54,403 nt of DNA from Coriobacteriia bacterium (GTDB taxonomy: Bacteria; Actinomycetota; Coriobacteriia; Coriobacteriales; Atopobiaceae). The stretch lies in the NCBI GenBank assembly GCA_030530145.1, contig JAUMVN010000014.1:1-54403 (forward strand). Direction: 5' to 3'. The position numbers were made by a program, and so were the translations under genes. Under the pieces are notes generated by a model that saw nothing but the letters and a program-made list of their open reading frames with translations, ran no database searches and had not been told where the DNA came from. Shown one piece after another: positions 1 to 7,958 of this stretch. Position 1 is the first letter of the stretch, and each line of letters begins with the position of its first letter.

Positions 1-11
1 CGAGGGCGCGT

Positions 12-134
12 TTCTGTGGCGAGAGACGCACATCGCGTCGCGGAGGCCGCGCTTCTGTGGCGCGGGCGCCAGGGAGCGTCGCGCGACCCTTGCTTCTGTG
101 GCGAGAAGTGCCTCCCGAGCAGCTGCTCCCTCGT
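12..134 (+). repeat. 41-bp phased TTCTGTGGCG motif array (left copy)
   Basis: The 10-mer TTCTGTGGCG starts at 12, 53 and 94, so the period is exactly 41 bp twice. The roughly 31 bp between motifs are not conserved. The period is not a multiple of three, so this is not a coding repeat. A fourth in-phase copy at 135 is absent, and the array may extend left beyond the window. The same motif at the same period recurs at 30370-30631. Function unknown; no convincing gene is seen in 1-430. Confidence 0.75.
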
Positions 135-270
135 CGCGCCCCTGTGCCTTTCTTCCCCGGGCCGTTAGGTATTTATAACTACAACGACCTGCGGTTTCTT
201 TGCCGTTCACCGCCCAAATGCGCCCCTTGCGGCCCTCTTGCCCTATGGGGCGCTCCGGGCACATAAAATC

Positions 271-415
271 TCACGATAAGCAACATTTGTTATAGCCACC
301 CTGCTCTACCTGCGATTACAAAAAAATGGTTTGATGCCCTGCAACTTTGGATTAACAAACAGGTGTTAAACAGCTGTAATCTCGAAATCTATGCGTCACG
401 ATAAGAAGGTATTTT
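271..415 (+). promoter_or_regulatory. Upstream regulatory region of the purine-type ABC operon
   Basis: This AT-rich stretch precedes the transporter operon. The 10-mer TCACGATAAG occurs twice (271-280 and 396-405). A perfect dyad TTAACA-6-TGTTAA lies at 352-369, suggesting an operator. I cannot assign a -35/-10 pair with confidence, and I see no purine riboswitch core. Confidence 0.4.
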
Positions 416-494
416 TAGACCTGTTTAGCGTATGTGCGTCGCCCGCGTCGCGTGCAAGGGGGGACGCCGGGCTTTAGGAGGAGAGGAGGATGAC

Positions 495-2006
495 GTGGCG
501 GAACTGCTGAGGATGGAGAACGTCTGCAAGCAATTCGGCGCGTTCTTTGCCAACCAGAACGTGAACCTGACCGTGGGGGAAGGCGAGGTCCACACGCTTC
601 TGGGCGAGAACGGCGCCGGTAAGTCCACGCTCATGAACGTCCTTATCGGCTTGTACCAGCCGAGCGGGGGCAAGATCTTTATCCGGGGCAAAGAGGTGCA
701 GATCTCGAGCCCCGGCGTCGCCGTGGAGAACGGCATCGGCATGGTGCACCAGCACTTCATGCTCATCGAGGACATGACGGGCCTCGAGAACATCATCCTG
801 GGCGACAAGCGCCACAACTCGCCGCTGCTCAAGGTGGCCGACGACCGCAAGACGGTCGAGGAGCTCATGGAGCGCTACGGCATGGAGATCGACCTCGACG
901 AGAAGGTCGGCGACATGTCCATCGGCATGCAGCAGCGCGTCGAGATCATGAAGGTCCTCTTCCGCGGAGCCGACCTCGTCGTCCTCGACGAGCCCACGGC
1001 CGTCCTCACGGACCTCGAGGTCGAGGGCCTCTTCGACATCATGCACTCGCTCACCGCCGAGGGCAAGTCGATCATCTTCATCTCGCACAAGATGCGCGAG
1101 GTCATGCACATCTCCGACTACGTCACGGTCCTGCGCCGCGGCCGCTCGGTCCAGACCCTCAAGGTGGCCGACACCACCGAGCAGGAGCTCGCCGACCTCA
1201 TGATCGGCCAGAAGTTCACCGAGAGCACCTATGAGAAGGTCGAGGCGGCCTCCGAGGTGGCCTTCGAGCTCAAGGGCGTCTCGTACCGCCCGGACGTCAA
1301 GCACGGCGGCCTCAAGGACGTCAGCCTCGCCATCCACAAGGGCGAGATCCTGGGCGTCGCGGGCATCGACGGCAACGGCCAGTCCGAGCTCGCGAGCCTG
1401 GTCACCGGCCTCATCAAGCCCGAGTCCGGCGACGTCATCGGCCCCGACGGCAACAAGATCGCCCTGTACTCGCCCTCGAGCTTCATCGACTCCGGCATGG
1501 GCAACATCCCCGAGGACCGCAACAAGATGGGCCTCGTGGGCGACATGTCTCTCGCCGAGAACCTCGTGCTCAAGCAGACCGACTCCGATCGCTTCAGCGC
1601 GGGCCACGGCGCCTGGCTCAAGCTCGACGCCATCAGGGAGTACGCCGAGAACCTCGCCGAGGTCAACGACATCCGCTGCACCTCCGTCAACCAGACGGCG
1701 CGCTCGCTTTCCGGCGGCAACCAGCAGAAGGTCATCCTGGCCCGCGAGCTCGACGCGCACCCGAAGCTGCTCGTCGCCGTCTACCCGACGCGCGGCCTGG
1801 ACATCGGCGCGACCGAGTTCATCCACGACCAGATCATCGCCCAGCGCGACGCGGGCTGCGCGGTGCTTCTCATCTCCGCCGACTTCGACGAGGTGCTGAA
1901 GCTCTCCGACCGCATCACGGTCCTTTTCGAGGGACAGATCATGGGCACCTATCCTGGCGCGAAGCCTCCCATCAAGGAGATCTCGCTCGCCATGGCCGGC
2001 AAGTAG
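495..2006 (+). CDS. Nucleoside/purine-type ABC transporter ATP-binding protein (two ATPase halves)
   Basis: Energises import of a small solute, probably a nucleoside or purine base, with the two permeases downstream. About 503 aa carrying two fused ABC domains, as in the YufO/NupO and sugar RbsA/MglA type. The first half has Walker A GENGAGKST (37-45), signature SIGMQQR (about 145) and Walker B LVVLDEPTA (about 160). The second half has a degenerate Walker A (GIDGNGQSE, about 292), signature LSGGNQQK (about 405) and PTRGLDIGA. I chose GTG at 495 because AGGAGGA at 484-490 sits four bases upstream; ATG 432 has no such site. First gene of an importer operon; the substrate is inferred from the purine genes nearby. 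Confidence 0.88.
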   Translation: MAELLRMENVCKQFGAFFANQNVNLTVGEGEVHTLLGENGAGKSTLMNVLIGLYQPSGGKIFIRGKEVQISSPGVAVENGIGMVHQHFMLIEDMTGLENIILGDKRHNSPLLKVADDRKTVEELMERYGMEIDLDEKVGDMSIGMQQRVEIMKVLFRGADLVVLDEPTAVLTDLEVEGLFDIMHSLTAEGKSIIFISHKMREVMHISDYVTVLRRGRSVQTLKVADTTEQELADLMIGQKFTESTYEKVEAASEVAFELKGVSYRPDVKHGGLKDVSLAIHKGEILGVAGIDGNGQSELASLVTGLIKPESGDVIGPDGNKIALYSPSSFIDSGMGNIPEDRNKMGLVGDMSLAENLVLKQTDSDRFSAGHGAWLKLDAIREYAENLAEVNDIRCTSVNQTARSLSGGNQQKVILARELDAHPKLLVAVYPTRGLDIGATEFIHDQIIAQRDAGCAVLLISADFDEVLKLSDRITVLFEGQIMGTYPGAKPPIKEISLAMAGK

Positions 2007-2019
2007 GAGGGGAGGAAAA

Positions 2020-3171
2020 GTGGCAGATCCTACAAAGAAGACCGACGTCGTCGTCGATCAGGGCAACAAGGAATCGAAGCGCGACTGGCGTGCCGGGATG
2101 TACGCGGAGCAGCAGCGCGAGAAGCGCCTCGCGGTGCTCACCCCGATCGTCTCGCTGCTCCTCGCGCTCGTGGTCGGCGCCATCATCATCGCGTGCCTCG
2201 GCAAGAACCCCCTCGAGGGTTACGCGGCCATGATCCAGGGGTCGGTCGGCGACCTCGGCAAGCTCGGCAAGACGATCGAGCGCGCCTGCCCGCTCATCTT
2301 CACCGCGCTCGCGGCGGTCTTCGCCTATAAGTGCGGCGTGTTCAACCTCGGCGGCGAGGGCCAGTTCATCATGGGCGCCTCCGCGGCGGCCTACTTCGTG
2401 CTCACCCTCGGCCTCGAGGGCGTCCCCGCGGTCCTCATGGGGCTCGTGGCCGGCATCGTCTTCGGCGGCCTGTGGGCGCTGCTCCCGGGCATCCTGAAGA
2501 TCACCCGCGGGCTCAACGAGATGATCACCACGATCATGTTCAACTACATCGCCCTGTACTTCATGGAGTTCCTCTATAAGAACGTCTACTCCGACCAGGG
2601 CCTCCCGCAGACCCCGGCCATGCCCAAGTCGGCGCACCTCATCGACGTGGGCCCGGCTCACCTGGGCGTCATTCTCGCCATCCTCGCGGGCATCCTGCTG
2701 TGGTACGTGATCTTCCGCACGAGCTTCGGCTTCAAGATCCGCGCCGTGGGCCTGAACCCCACCGCCTCGCGCGTCAACGGCTTCCCCGTGCGCTTCCTCG
2801 TGCTCGCGGCCTTCGTCATCTCCGGCGCCATCGCCGGCGTCGGCGGCGCGGTCGAGCTCTTCGGCAAGACGCCCTTCCGCCTGGCCGACGGCTTCGGCTC
2901 GGGCTTCGGCTTCGACGGCGTGGCCATCGCGCTCATCGCCCAGCTGAACCCGGTCGCCTCCATCGTGGTCGCCATCGTCTTCGGCATGCTCTCCACGGGC
3001 GGCACGATGATGCAGTCCGTCATCGGCGTGCCCACCGCCATCGTCGACATCATCCGCGGCCTCATCATCATCTTCGCGGTCGCCGGCATGGCCATGGTCA
3101 AGCTCCCCAAGGTCAAGGCCTTCATCACCAACCTGAGCAACAAGAACAAGAAAGCCGAGGTGACCGCGTAA
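2020..3171 (+). CDS. ABC transporter permease (YufP/NupP-like)
   Basis: Inner-membrane permease of the BMP-dependent importer, 383 aa. A hydrophilic N-terminus (about 45 residues) precedes multiple hydrophobic segments. The family-typical ALAAVFAYKCGVFNLGGEGQF stretch (around residues 95-115) contains the FNLGGEGQ motif, and GLNEMITTIMFNYIA follows. Starts at GTG 2020 just after a GGAGGGGAGGA-type ribosome site and 13 bp behind the ATPase gene. The next permease overlaps its stop by one base, so the genes are co-translated. Substrate inferred as nucleoside or purine. Confidence 0.88.
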   Translation: MADPTKKTDVVVDQGNKESKRDWRAGMYAEQQREKRLAVLTPIVSLLLALVVGAIIIACLGKNPLEGYAAMIQGSVGDLGKLGKTIERACPLIFTALAAVFAYKCGVFNLGGEGQFIMGASAAAYFVLTLGLEGVPAVLMGLVAGIVFGGLWALLPGILKITRGLNEMITTIMFNYIALYFMEFLYKNVYSDQGLPQTPAMPKSAHLIDVGPAHLGVILAILAGILLWYVIFRTSFGFKIRAVGLNPTASRVNGFPVRFLVLAAFVISGAIAGVGGAVELFGKTPFRLADGFGSGFGFDGVAIALIAQLNPVASIVVAIVFGMLSTGGTMMQSVIGVPTAIVDIIRGLIIIFAVAGMAMVKLPKVKAFITNLSNKNKKAEVTA

Positions 3172-4103
3172 TGGACTTCATGGTCGCACTTCCCACCATC
3201 GTCAAGGCGATGGCCATGGGCGCGGTGCCCATCCTTCTGGCCGCGCTCGGCGAGGTCTTCTCGGAGCGGGCGGGCCTCGTGAACATCGGCCTCGAGGGCA
3301 TCATGGCCGTCGGCGCCTTCGTCGCCTTCGCCGTGGGCAAGGTAACGGGCAACCTCTGGCTCGGCCTTCTGGCCGGCATGGCCGCGGGCGTCGCCGTGAA
3401 CATGATCTACGCCTTCTGCGCCATCACCCTGTGCTCCGACCAGACGGTCACGAGCATGGCCGTGAACATCTTGGCGCCGGCCATCGCTCTCTTTGGCTAC
3501 AACCTCTTCGTCGGCTCGAACCCCGACAACGCCACCGGCGCCCAGATGGCCTCCATCGCCATCCCCGTCCTCTCGGACATCCCCATCATCGGCAACGGCC
3601 TCTTCGACCAGACGCTCCTGGCTTACCTGGCCTTCCTGCTGGTCCCGTGCGTCTCGTTCTTCTTCAAGCGCTTCCGCGCGGGCCTCTCGTTCCGCTCGGT
3701 GGGCGAGAACCCGCAGGCGGCCGAGACCCTCGGCATCAACGTCGTGCGCGTCAAGTACCTGGCGTGCGTGGTCTGCGGCGCCCTCACCGCCGCCGGCGGA
3801 GCGTTCCTCACCATCTGCTACACGCCGATCTACACCGACGGCATCGTGGCGGGGCGCGGCTTCATCGCGCTGGCGACCGTCATCTTCGGCCGCTGGAGCG
3901 CCGTGGGCGTCATGCTCGCGAGCCTGCTCTTCGGCTTCTTCGACGGCCTGAACGTGGCGCTGCAGGCGTCCTTCCAGTCCGCCCCTGTCATGTTCTTCAA
4001 GATGATCCCGTACGTCTTCACCATCATCGCGCTCATGTTCTTCGGCTCTAAGCACGGCGGCCCGAAGGCCTGCGGCAAGCCGTACTTCCGCGAGTCGCGG
4101 TAA
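3171..4103 (+). CDS. ABC transporter permease (YufQ/NupQ-like)
   Basis: Second membrane subunit of the importer, 310 aa, almost entirely hydrophobic. It carries the related family signature GLVNIGLEGIMAVGAF near residue 40 and GENPQAAETLGINV in the cytoplasmic loop. The ATG at 3171 overlaps the preceding TAA by one base (TAATG), indicating translational coupling. Together with the other permease it forms the heterodimeric channel. The first lipoprotein gene follows after 137 bp. Confidence 0.88.
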   Translation: MDFMVALPTIVKAMAMGAVPILLAALGEVFSERAGLVNIGLEGIMAVGAFVAFAVGKVTGNLWLGLLAGMAAGVAVNMIYAFCAITLCSDQTVTSMAVNILAPAIALFGYNLFVGSNPDNATGAQMASIAIPVLSDIPIIGNGLFDQTLLAYLAFLLVPCVSFFFKRFRAGLSFRSVGENPQAAETLGINVVRVKYLACVVCGALTAAGGAFLTICYTPIYTDGIVAGRGFIALATVIFGRWSAVGVMLASLLFGFFDGLNVALQASFQSAPVMFFKMIPYVFTIIALMFFGSKHGGPKACGKPYFRESR

Positions 4104-4240
4104 GCGGCACGGCTCGGTTCTACCCGCGGGGCGCATCGGCAACCCTGGGCCCCGCGGATATGCGCTTACGCCGTCGGACGGCGGAGGGCGCGCATTCAGG
4201 GAAACGCGGGCGCCCGCCCGCACGAACGAAGGGAAGAAAC

Positions 4241-5329
4241 ATGTCCAAGCTCAACCTCGACCGTCGCCAGTTCCTCGGCCTCTCCGGCGCCGCCGCGGCC
4301 ACCATGGGCCTCGCCGCCTGCGGCTCCAGCTCCTCCTCCGATTCCAGCTCCTCCGACGGCGAGAAGAAGTCCTCCTACAAGGTCGCCATGATCATGAGCG
4401 GCATCATCACCGACGGCGGCTGGGACCAGGCCCACTATGAGTCCCTCCAGCGCGCCATCGAGAAGCACTCCGGCTGGGAGATGCTCGAGCCCAAGGAGAA
4501 CACCGCCACCGCCGACGCCGCGACCGCGGCCGAGACCTACGTCGACCAGGACGTCGACCTGATCGTCGGCAACGGCAACCAGTTCGCCTCCGCCTGGGCC
4601 GAGGTCATCGCCGAGGCCGCCGAGAGCCACCCGAACGTGCACTTCCTCATCACCAACACCGACCCCGAGCAGGAGATGACCGACTACGAGAGCACCGACA
4701 ACGTCGAGGCCGTCCTGCCCGACTTCGTCCAGCTCGGCTCCCTCGCCGGCGTCATCGCGGGCCTCATGACCCAGACCAAGTCCATCGGCTTCATCGGCGG
4801 CATGAAGCTCCCCTCCACCCTCAACAAGTACTCCGCCTATCTCGCGGCCGCCCAGAAGATGGACGCCTCCATTCAGGGCCAGTACAACTTCGAGGCCGGC
4901 TTCTCCGACGCCGCCAAGGGCACCCAGCTCACCGAGCAGTGGATCAACTCCTATAACGTCGACGTCATGTGGGGCGACGCCTCCGCGGTCGACAACGGCG
5001 CCCGCCAGGCCCTCGAGGCCGCCGGCGCGGACACCCACTTCGACATCTCCCAGCCGATCGACATCCTCGGCGACAACCAGCCGACCGTCATCGCCTCCAC
5101 GGTGACCGACTGGAAGATCGACCAGGCCATGGACGAGATCGAGGCCGGCTCCTTCGGCGGCGGCAAGGCCATCACCGCGAACATGGACAACGGCGGCGTC
5201 TCGCTCGGCAAGTTCTCCGACAAGGTCCCGGCCGACGTCCAGTCCAAGATCGAGGAGTACGCCGAGCAGATCAAGGCCGGCACCTTCCTCACCGACGCCG
5301 AGGTCGCGGCCGTTAAGGCCACCCTCTAG
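4241..5329 (+). CDS. BMP-family substrate-binding lipoprotein 1
   Basis: Extracytoplasmic solute-binding protein, 362 aa, for the ABC importer upstream. The N-terminus has a twin-arginine motif (DRRQFLG) and a lipobox LAAC with the lipidated cysteine at residue 27, followed by a Ser-rich linker. This looks like a Tat-exported lipoprotein. The body matches the BMP/PnrA/Med family, whose characterised members bind nucleosides (family knowledge). ATG 4241 was chosen because GGGAAGAAAC lies just upstream and the signal peptide begins there. It is followed by two paralogues with the same motif order (YVDQDVDLI, FIGGMKLP, DVMWGDASAVDNGARQALEA). A role with purines is inferred. Confidence 0.88.
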   Translation: MSKLNLDRRQFLGLSGAAAATMGLAACGSSSSSDSSSSDGEKKSSYKVAMIMSGIITDGGWDQAHYESLQRAIEKHSGWEMLEPKENTATADAATAAETYVDQDVDLIVGNGNQFASAWAEVIAEAAESHPNVHFLITNTDPEQEMTDYESTDNVEAVLPDFVQLGSLAGVIAGLMTQTKSIGFIGGMKLPSTLNKYSAYLAAAQKMDASIQGQYNFEAGFSDAAKGTQLTEQWINSYNVDVMWGDASAVDNGARQALEAAGADTHFDISQPIDILGDNQPTVIASTVTDWKIDQAMDEIEAGSFGGGKAITANMDNGGVSLGKFSDKVPADVQSKIEEYAEQIKAGTFLTDAEVAAVKATL

Positions 5330-5388
5330 TTCGCTCACCGACTGTTTGGTGCGCTAACCGTGGGTCAGGTTTACTCTTTGATGTAAGC

Positions 5389-5426
5389 AAAGGGCGGGAC
5401 GCCTTGGCGCGCCCCGCCCTTTTCCG
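5389..5426 (+). terminator. Terminator-like hairpin between lipoprotein genes 1 and 2
   Basis: Inverted repeat AAAGGGCGGG / CCCGCCCTTT, extended by GCG/CGC pairs, ending in a short TTTT. It could terminate the transporter operon or lower expression of the two downstream lipoproteins. Confidence 0.6.
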
Positions 5427-5458
5427 TACCTATCGGAAGCTCTGGAAGGAAGAAGGAC

Positions 5459-6547
5459 ATGATGAAGACGAACCTCTCGAGGCGCGACGCGCTCAAGCTC
5501 GGCGCGGGGGCCCTCGCGGCCGCGACGGCCCTGCCGCTCGCCGCGTGCGGCTCGGGCTCCGGCACGGGCGACGCCTCCGAGGAGAAGAGCAGCTATAAGG
5601 TGGCCATGGTCATCTCGGGCCCGTCGATGGACGGCGGCTGGGGCCAGGGCCACTACGAGTCCCTCAAGCGCGCCTGCGAGAGCCACCCCAACTGGCAGAT
5701 GCTCGAGCCCAAGGAGAACACCGCGACCTCCGACGCGGCCACGGCGGCGCAGTCCTACGTCGACCAGGACGTCGACCTTATCATCGCCGCCGGCAACGAG
5801 TTCGCCTCCGCCTGGGGCGAGGTCGTGGCCGAGGCCGCCGAGCAGAACCCGAACGTCAAGTTCCTCATGACCAACACCGACCCCGAGGTCGACCTCGCGG
5901 ACTACGACACGGTCCAGAACCTCGAGTGCGTCCAGACCAACCTCGTGCAGACGGGCGCCCTGGCCGGCGTGGTCGCCGGCTTCCTCTCGAAGACCGGCCA
6001 CATCGGCTTCATCGGCGGCATGAGGCTCCCGACGACCCTTACCAAGTACGCCGCCTACGTGCTCGCCGCCCAGCAGATCAACTACCAGGTCCAGGGCCAC
6101 TACAACTTCGAGGCCGGCTTCACCGACGCGTCCTTCGGCACGAAGCTCACCGAGCAGTGGATCGCCTCCTACGACGTCGACGTCATGTGGGGCGACGCCT
6201 CCGCGGTGGACAACGGCGCCCGCCAGGCCCTCGAGGCCGCCGGCGCGGACACGCACTTCGACATCGCGCAGCCCATCGACGCCGTCGGCGACTCCCAGCC
6301 GACCGTGGTCGCCTCGACCGTCATCGATTGGATGATCGGCCAGGCTATGGACGAGGTTGAGGCCGGAACCTTCGGCGAGGGCAAGGTCATCGAGGCGAAC
6401 ATGGACAACGGCGGCGTCTACCTGGGCACCATCGCAGACAAGGTCTCCGACGACCTGAAGGCTCAGATCGAGGAGTGCGTCGAGCAGGTCAAGGCCGGCG
6501 TGCTCGTTACCCAGGAGGACGTGGACACCTTCAAGGCCTCGTTGTAG
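5459..6547 (+). CDS. BMP-family substrate-binding lipoprotein 2
   Basis: 362-aa paralogue of the preceding lipoprotein, sharing long stretches including YVDQDVDLI, FEAGFTDAS and DVMWGDASAVDNGARQALEAAGADTHFDI. Twin-arginine-like LSRRDALK precedes a hydrophobic core and lipobox LAAC, with the lipid cysteine near residue 30. AGGAAGAAGGAC precedes the ATG. It is separated from gene 1 by a terminator-like hairpin, so it may be expressed differently. Tandem duplication suggests two related ligands presented to one transporter (inference). Confidence 0.87.
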   Translation: MMKTNLSRRDALKLGAGALAAATALPLAACGSGSGTGDASEEKSSYKVAMVISGPSMDGGWGQGHYESLKRACESHPNWQMLEPKENTATSDAATAAQSYVDQDVDLIIAAGNEFASAWGEVVAEAAEQNPNVKFLMTNTDPEVDLADYDTVQNLECVQTNLVQTGALAGVVAGFLSKTGHIGFIGGMRLPTTLTKYAAYVLAAQQINYQVQGHYNFEAGFTDASFGTKLTEQWIASYDVDVMWGDASAVDNGARQALEAAGADTHFDIAQPIDAVGDSQPTVVASTVIDWMIGQAMDEVEAGTFGEGKVIEANMDNGGVYLGTIADKVSDDLKAQIEECVEQVKAGVLVTQEDVDTFKASL

Positions 6548-6592
6548 GCCCGCGCGGCATCCCGGCCCGGGCTGCCGCGGCTGTGCTTCAAT

Positions 6593-6627
6593 GGCAAGAG
6601 GGGCGCCCCCTCGGCGCCCTTCTTGCC
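6593..6627 (+). terminator. Strong hairpin between lipoprotein genes 2 and 3
   Basis: A 15-bp stem (GGCAAGAGGGGCGCC against GGCGCCCTTCTTGCC, one wobble) with a 5-nt loop CCCTC. There is no T-run, so it could be a processing or attenuation hairpin rather than a classical terminator. Confidence 0.5.
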
Positions 6628-6691
6628 TCGTCCGCCCGGGCCCGGGCCCGGTATCGTGTTTGTATGCCCATTCAAGAGAGGGGAGAGGGCC

Positions 6692-7708
6692 ATGGACCGC
6701 TTTGCCAACCTCAGCAGAAGGAGCGCGCTCGGGCTCGCCGCGGGCGCGCTCGCCTGTGCGGGCCTCGCCCCGCTTGCGGCCTGCTCCTCGAGGAAGACGT
6801 ACAAGGCGGCGCTCGTCATCAGCGGGCCGGCCCAGGACAAGGGCTGGGGCCAGTCGCACTACGACGCCGTGACGGCCGCGTGCAAGAAACTCGGCAACTG
6901 GCAGCTGATCGAGCCCGAGGAGAACACCTCGGCCGCCGCATCGGCCGACCTGGCCCAGTCCTACGTGGACCAGGGCGTCGACCTCATCATCGGCGCCGGC
7001 GTGCAGTTCGCCCGCGCTTGGGGCGACGTTGTGTCCTCCGCCGCGAAGAAGCGCCCCGAGGCCAAGTTCCTCTTCACGAACATCGACCCGACCGAGGACC
7101 TGCCGGATTACCAGACCCTCGAGAACGTGCAGGCGATCGAGGTCGACCGCGCGCAGTTCGCATCGATGGCCGGCGTGGTGGCGGGCCTGATGACGCGCAC
7201 GAACAAGGTCGGCTACGTGGCCGGCGCCACGCTCAGCTCCACCACCGAGAAGTACGCCGCCTTCGCCGAGGCGGTGCAGAAGGTCAATCCCGAGGCTGAG
7301 GCCGTCAGCGCGTTCGACGTTGGGTTCACCGACGAGGACGCGGGGCGCTCGGCCGCCGAGCGGCTCATCGGCTCGGACGGGGTCGATGTCATCTGGAGCG
7401 AGGCCTCGGCCGCCGACAACGGCGTGCGCCGGGCGCTCTCGGACGCGGGGGCCGACGCGCACTTCAACATCGCGCAGCCCCGCGACCTCGCGGGCGAGCC
7501 TGCCGTCGTCGCGTCGACCGTGATCGAATGGCCCGTGCAAGAGGCCATGGAGGCCGTGGCCGACGGCTCGTTCGGCGGCGGGGCCGTCATCGTCGCCGAC
7601 CTTGCCGGCGGTGGGATCCGCCTCGGCGAGCTCTCCGACGCGGTCCCCGACGATGTGCGCGAGAAGATCGAGTCCTACGTCGCCCAGATAGAGGCCGGTA
7701 CGTTCTAG
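6692..7708 (+). CDS. BMP-family substrate-binding lipoprotein 3 (divergent)
   Basis: 338-aa third paralogue, shorter and more diverged than the first two. The signal has LSRRSALG and lipobox LAAC with the cysteine at residue 31. It keeps the family order (GPAQDKGWGQSHYDA, YVDQGVDLIIGAGVQFA, NIDPTEDLPDY) but has WSEASAADNGVRRAL where the others have WGDASAVDNGARQAL, so ligand preference may differ. ATG 6692 follows GAGAGGGGAGAGGG. Last gene of the importer block; xdhA follows after a 250-bp regulatory gap. Confidence 0.85.
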   Translation: MDRFANLSRRSALGLAAGALACAGLAPLAACSSRKTYKAALVISGPAQDKGWGQSHYDAVTAACKKLGNWQLIEPEENTSAAASADLAQSYVDQGVDLIIGAGVQFARAWGDVVSSAAKKRPEAKFLFTNIDPTEDLPDYQTLENVQAIEVDRAQFASMAGVVAGLMTRTNKVGYVAGATLSSTTEKYAAFAEAVQKVNPEAEAVSAFDVGFTDEDAGRSAAERLIGSDGVDVIWSEASAADNGVRRALSDAGADAHFNIAQPRDLAGEPAVVASTVIEWPVQEAMEAVADGSFGGGAVIVADLAGGGIRLGELSDAVPDDVREKIESYVAQIEAGTF

Positions 7709-7912
7709 GAGGGCGACTTCGGGCCCCTCCGGCGGCGTGTACGTTCCGGGTGGTGGTGTTTCTTGATTAAGAACTGAACTAATGTCGCTTTTCTCGCCAA
7801 CGCCAGTCGTTGTTCTTCGAAAACAATAACGGCCAGTTCAGGGCATGTTTCCATCGAGCGTCGCTTCTTGTCCGCTCGCGGTTTAGCGCATGCCTAATTT
7901 GGGTATCGGGCA

Positions 7913-7937
7913 TACAATGTGTTTGTCTGCAAGACAA
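7913..7937 (+). promoter_or_regulatory. xdhA promoter -10 and 15-bp operator-like dyad
   Basis: A -10-like TACAAT (7913-7918) is followed at once by the perfect dyad TTGTCT-GCA-AGACAA (7923-7937), 22 bp before the xdhA start. The same motif with two changes lies upstream of ygeX (19916-19930). Its position at about +1 suggests repression. No clear -35 is visible. The rest of 7709-7958 holds no gene I can support. Confidence 0.55.
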
Positions 7938-7958
7938 TCCTTGAGAGGGGAGGGCGTC

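Noticed and set aside
12..134. CRISPR array at the left edge
   Set aside because: The conserved part is only about 10 nt with 31-nt variable parts, and the motif inverts in the other copy; no cas gene is near. It is reported as a phased motif array instead.
57..266. Short open frame at the left edge
   Set aside because: It overlaps the 41-bp phased array, has no ribosome site and its translation shows no recognisable composition or motif.
474..1826. Long open frame on the minus strand opposite the ABC ATPase (and similar ones at 7968-10829, 5354-7540, 45965-48151)
   Set aside because: High-GC coding DNA with G/C at third positions leaves antisense frames open. These translations are low-complexity (Ala, Asp, Val, Leu rich) and lie opposite clear genes.
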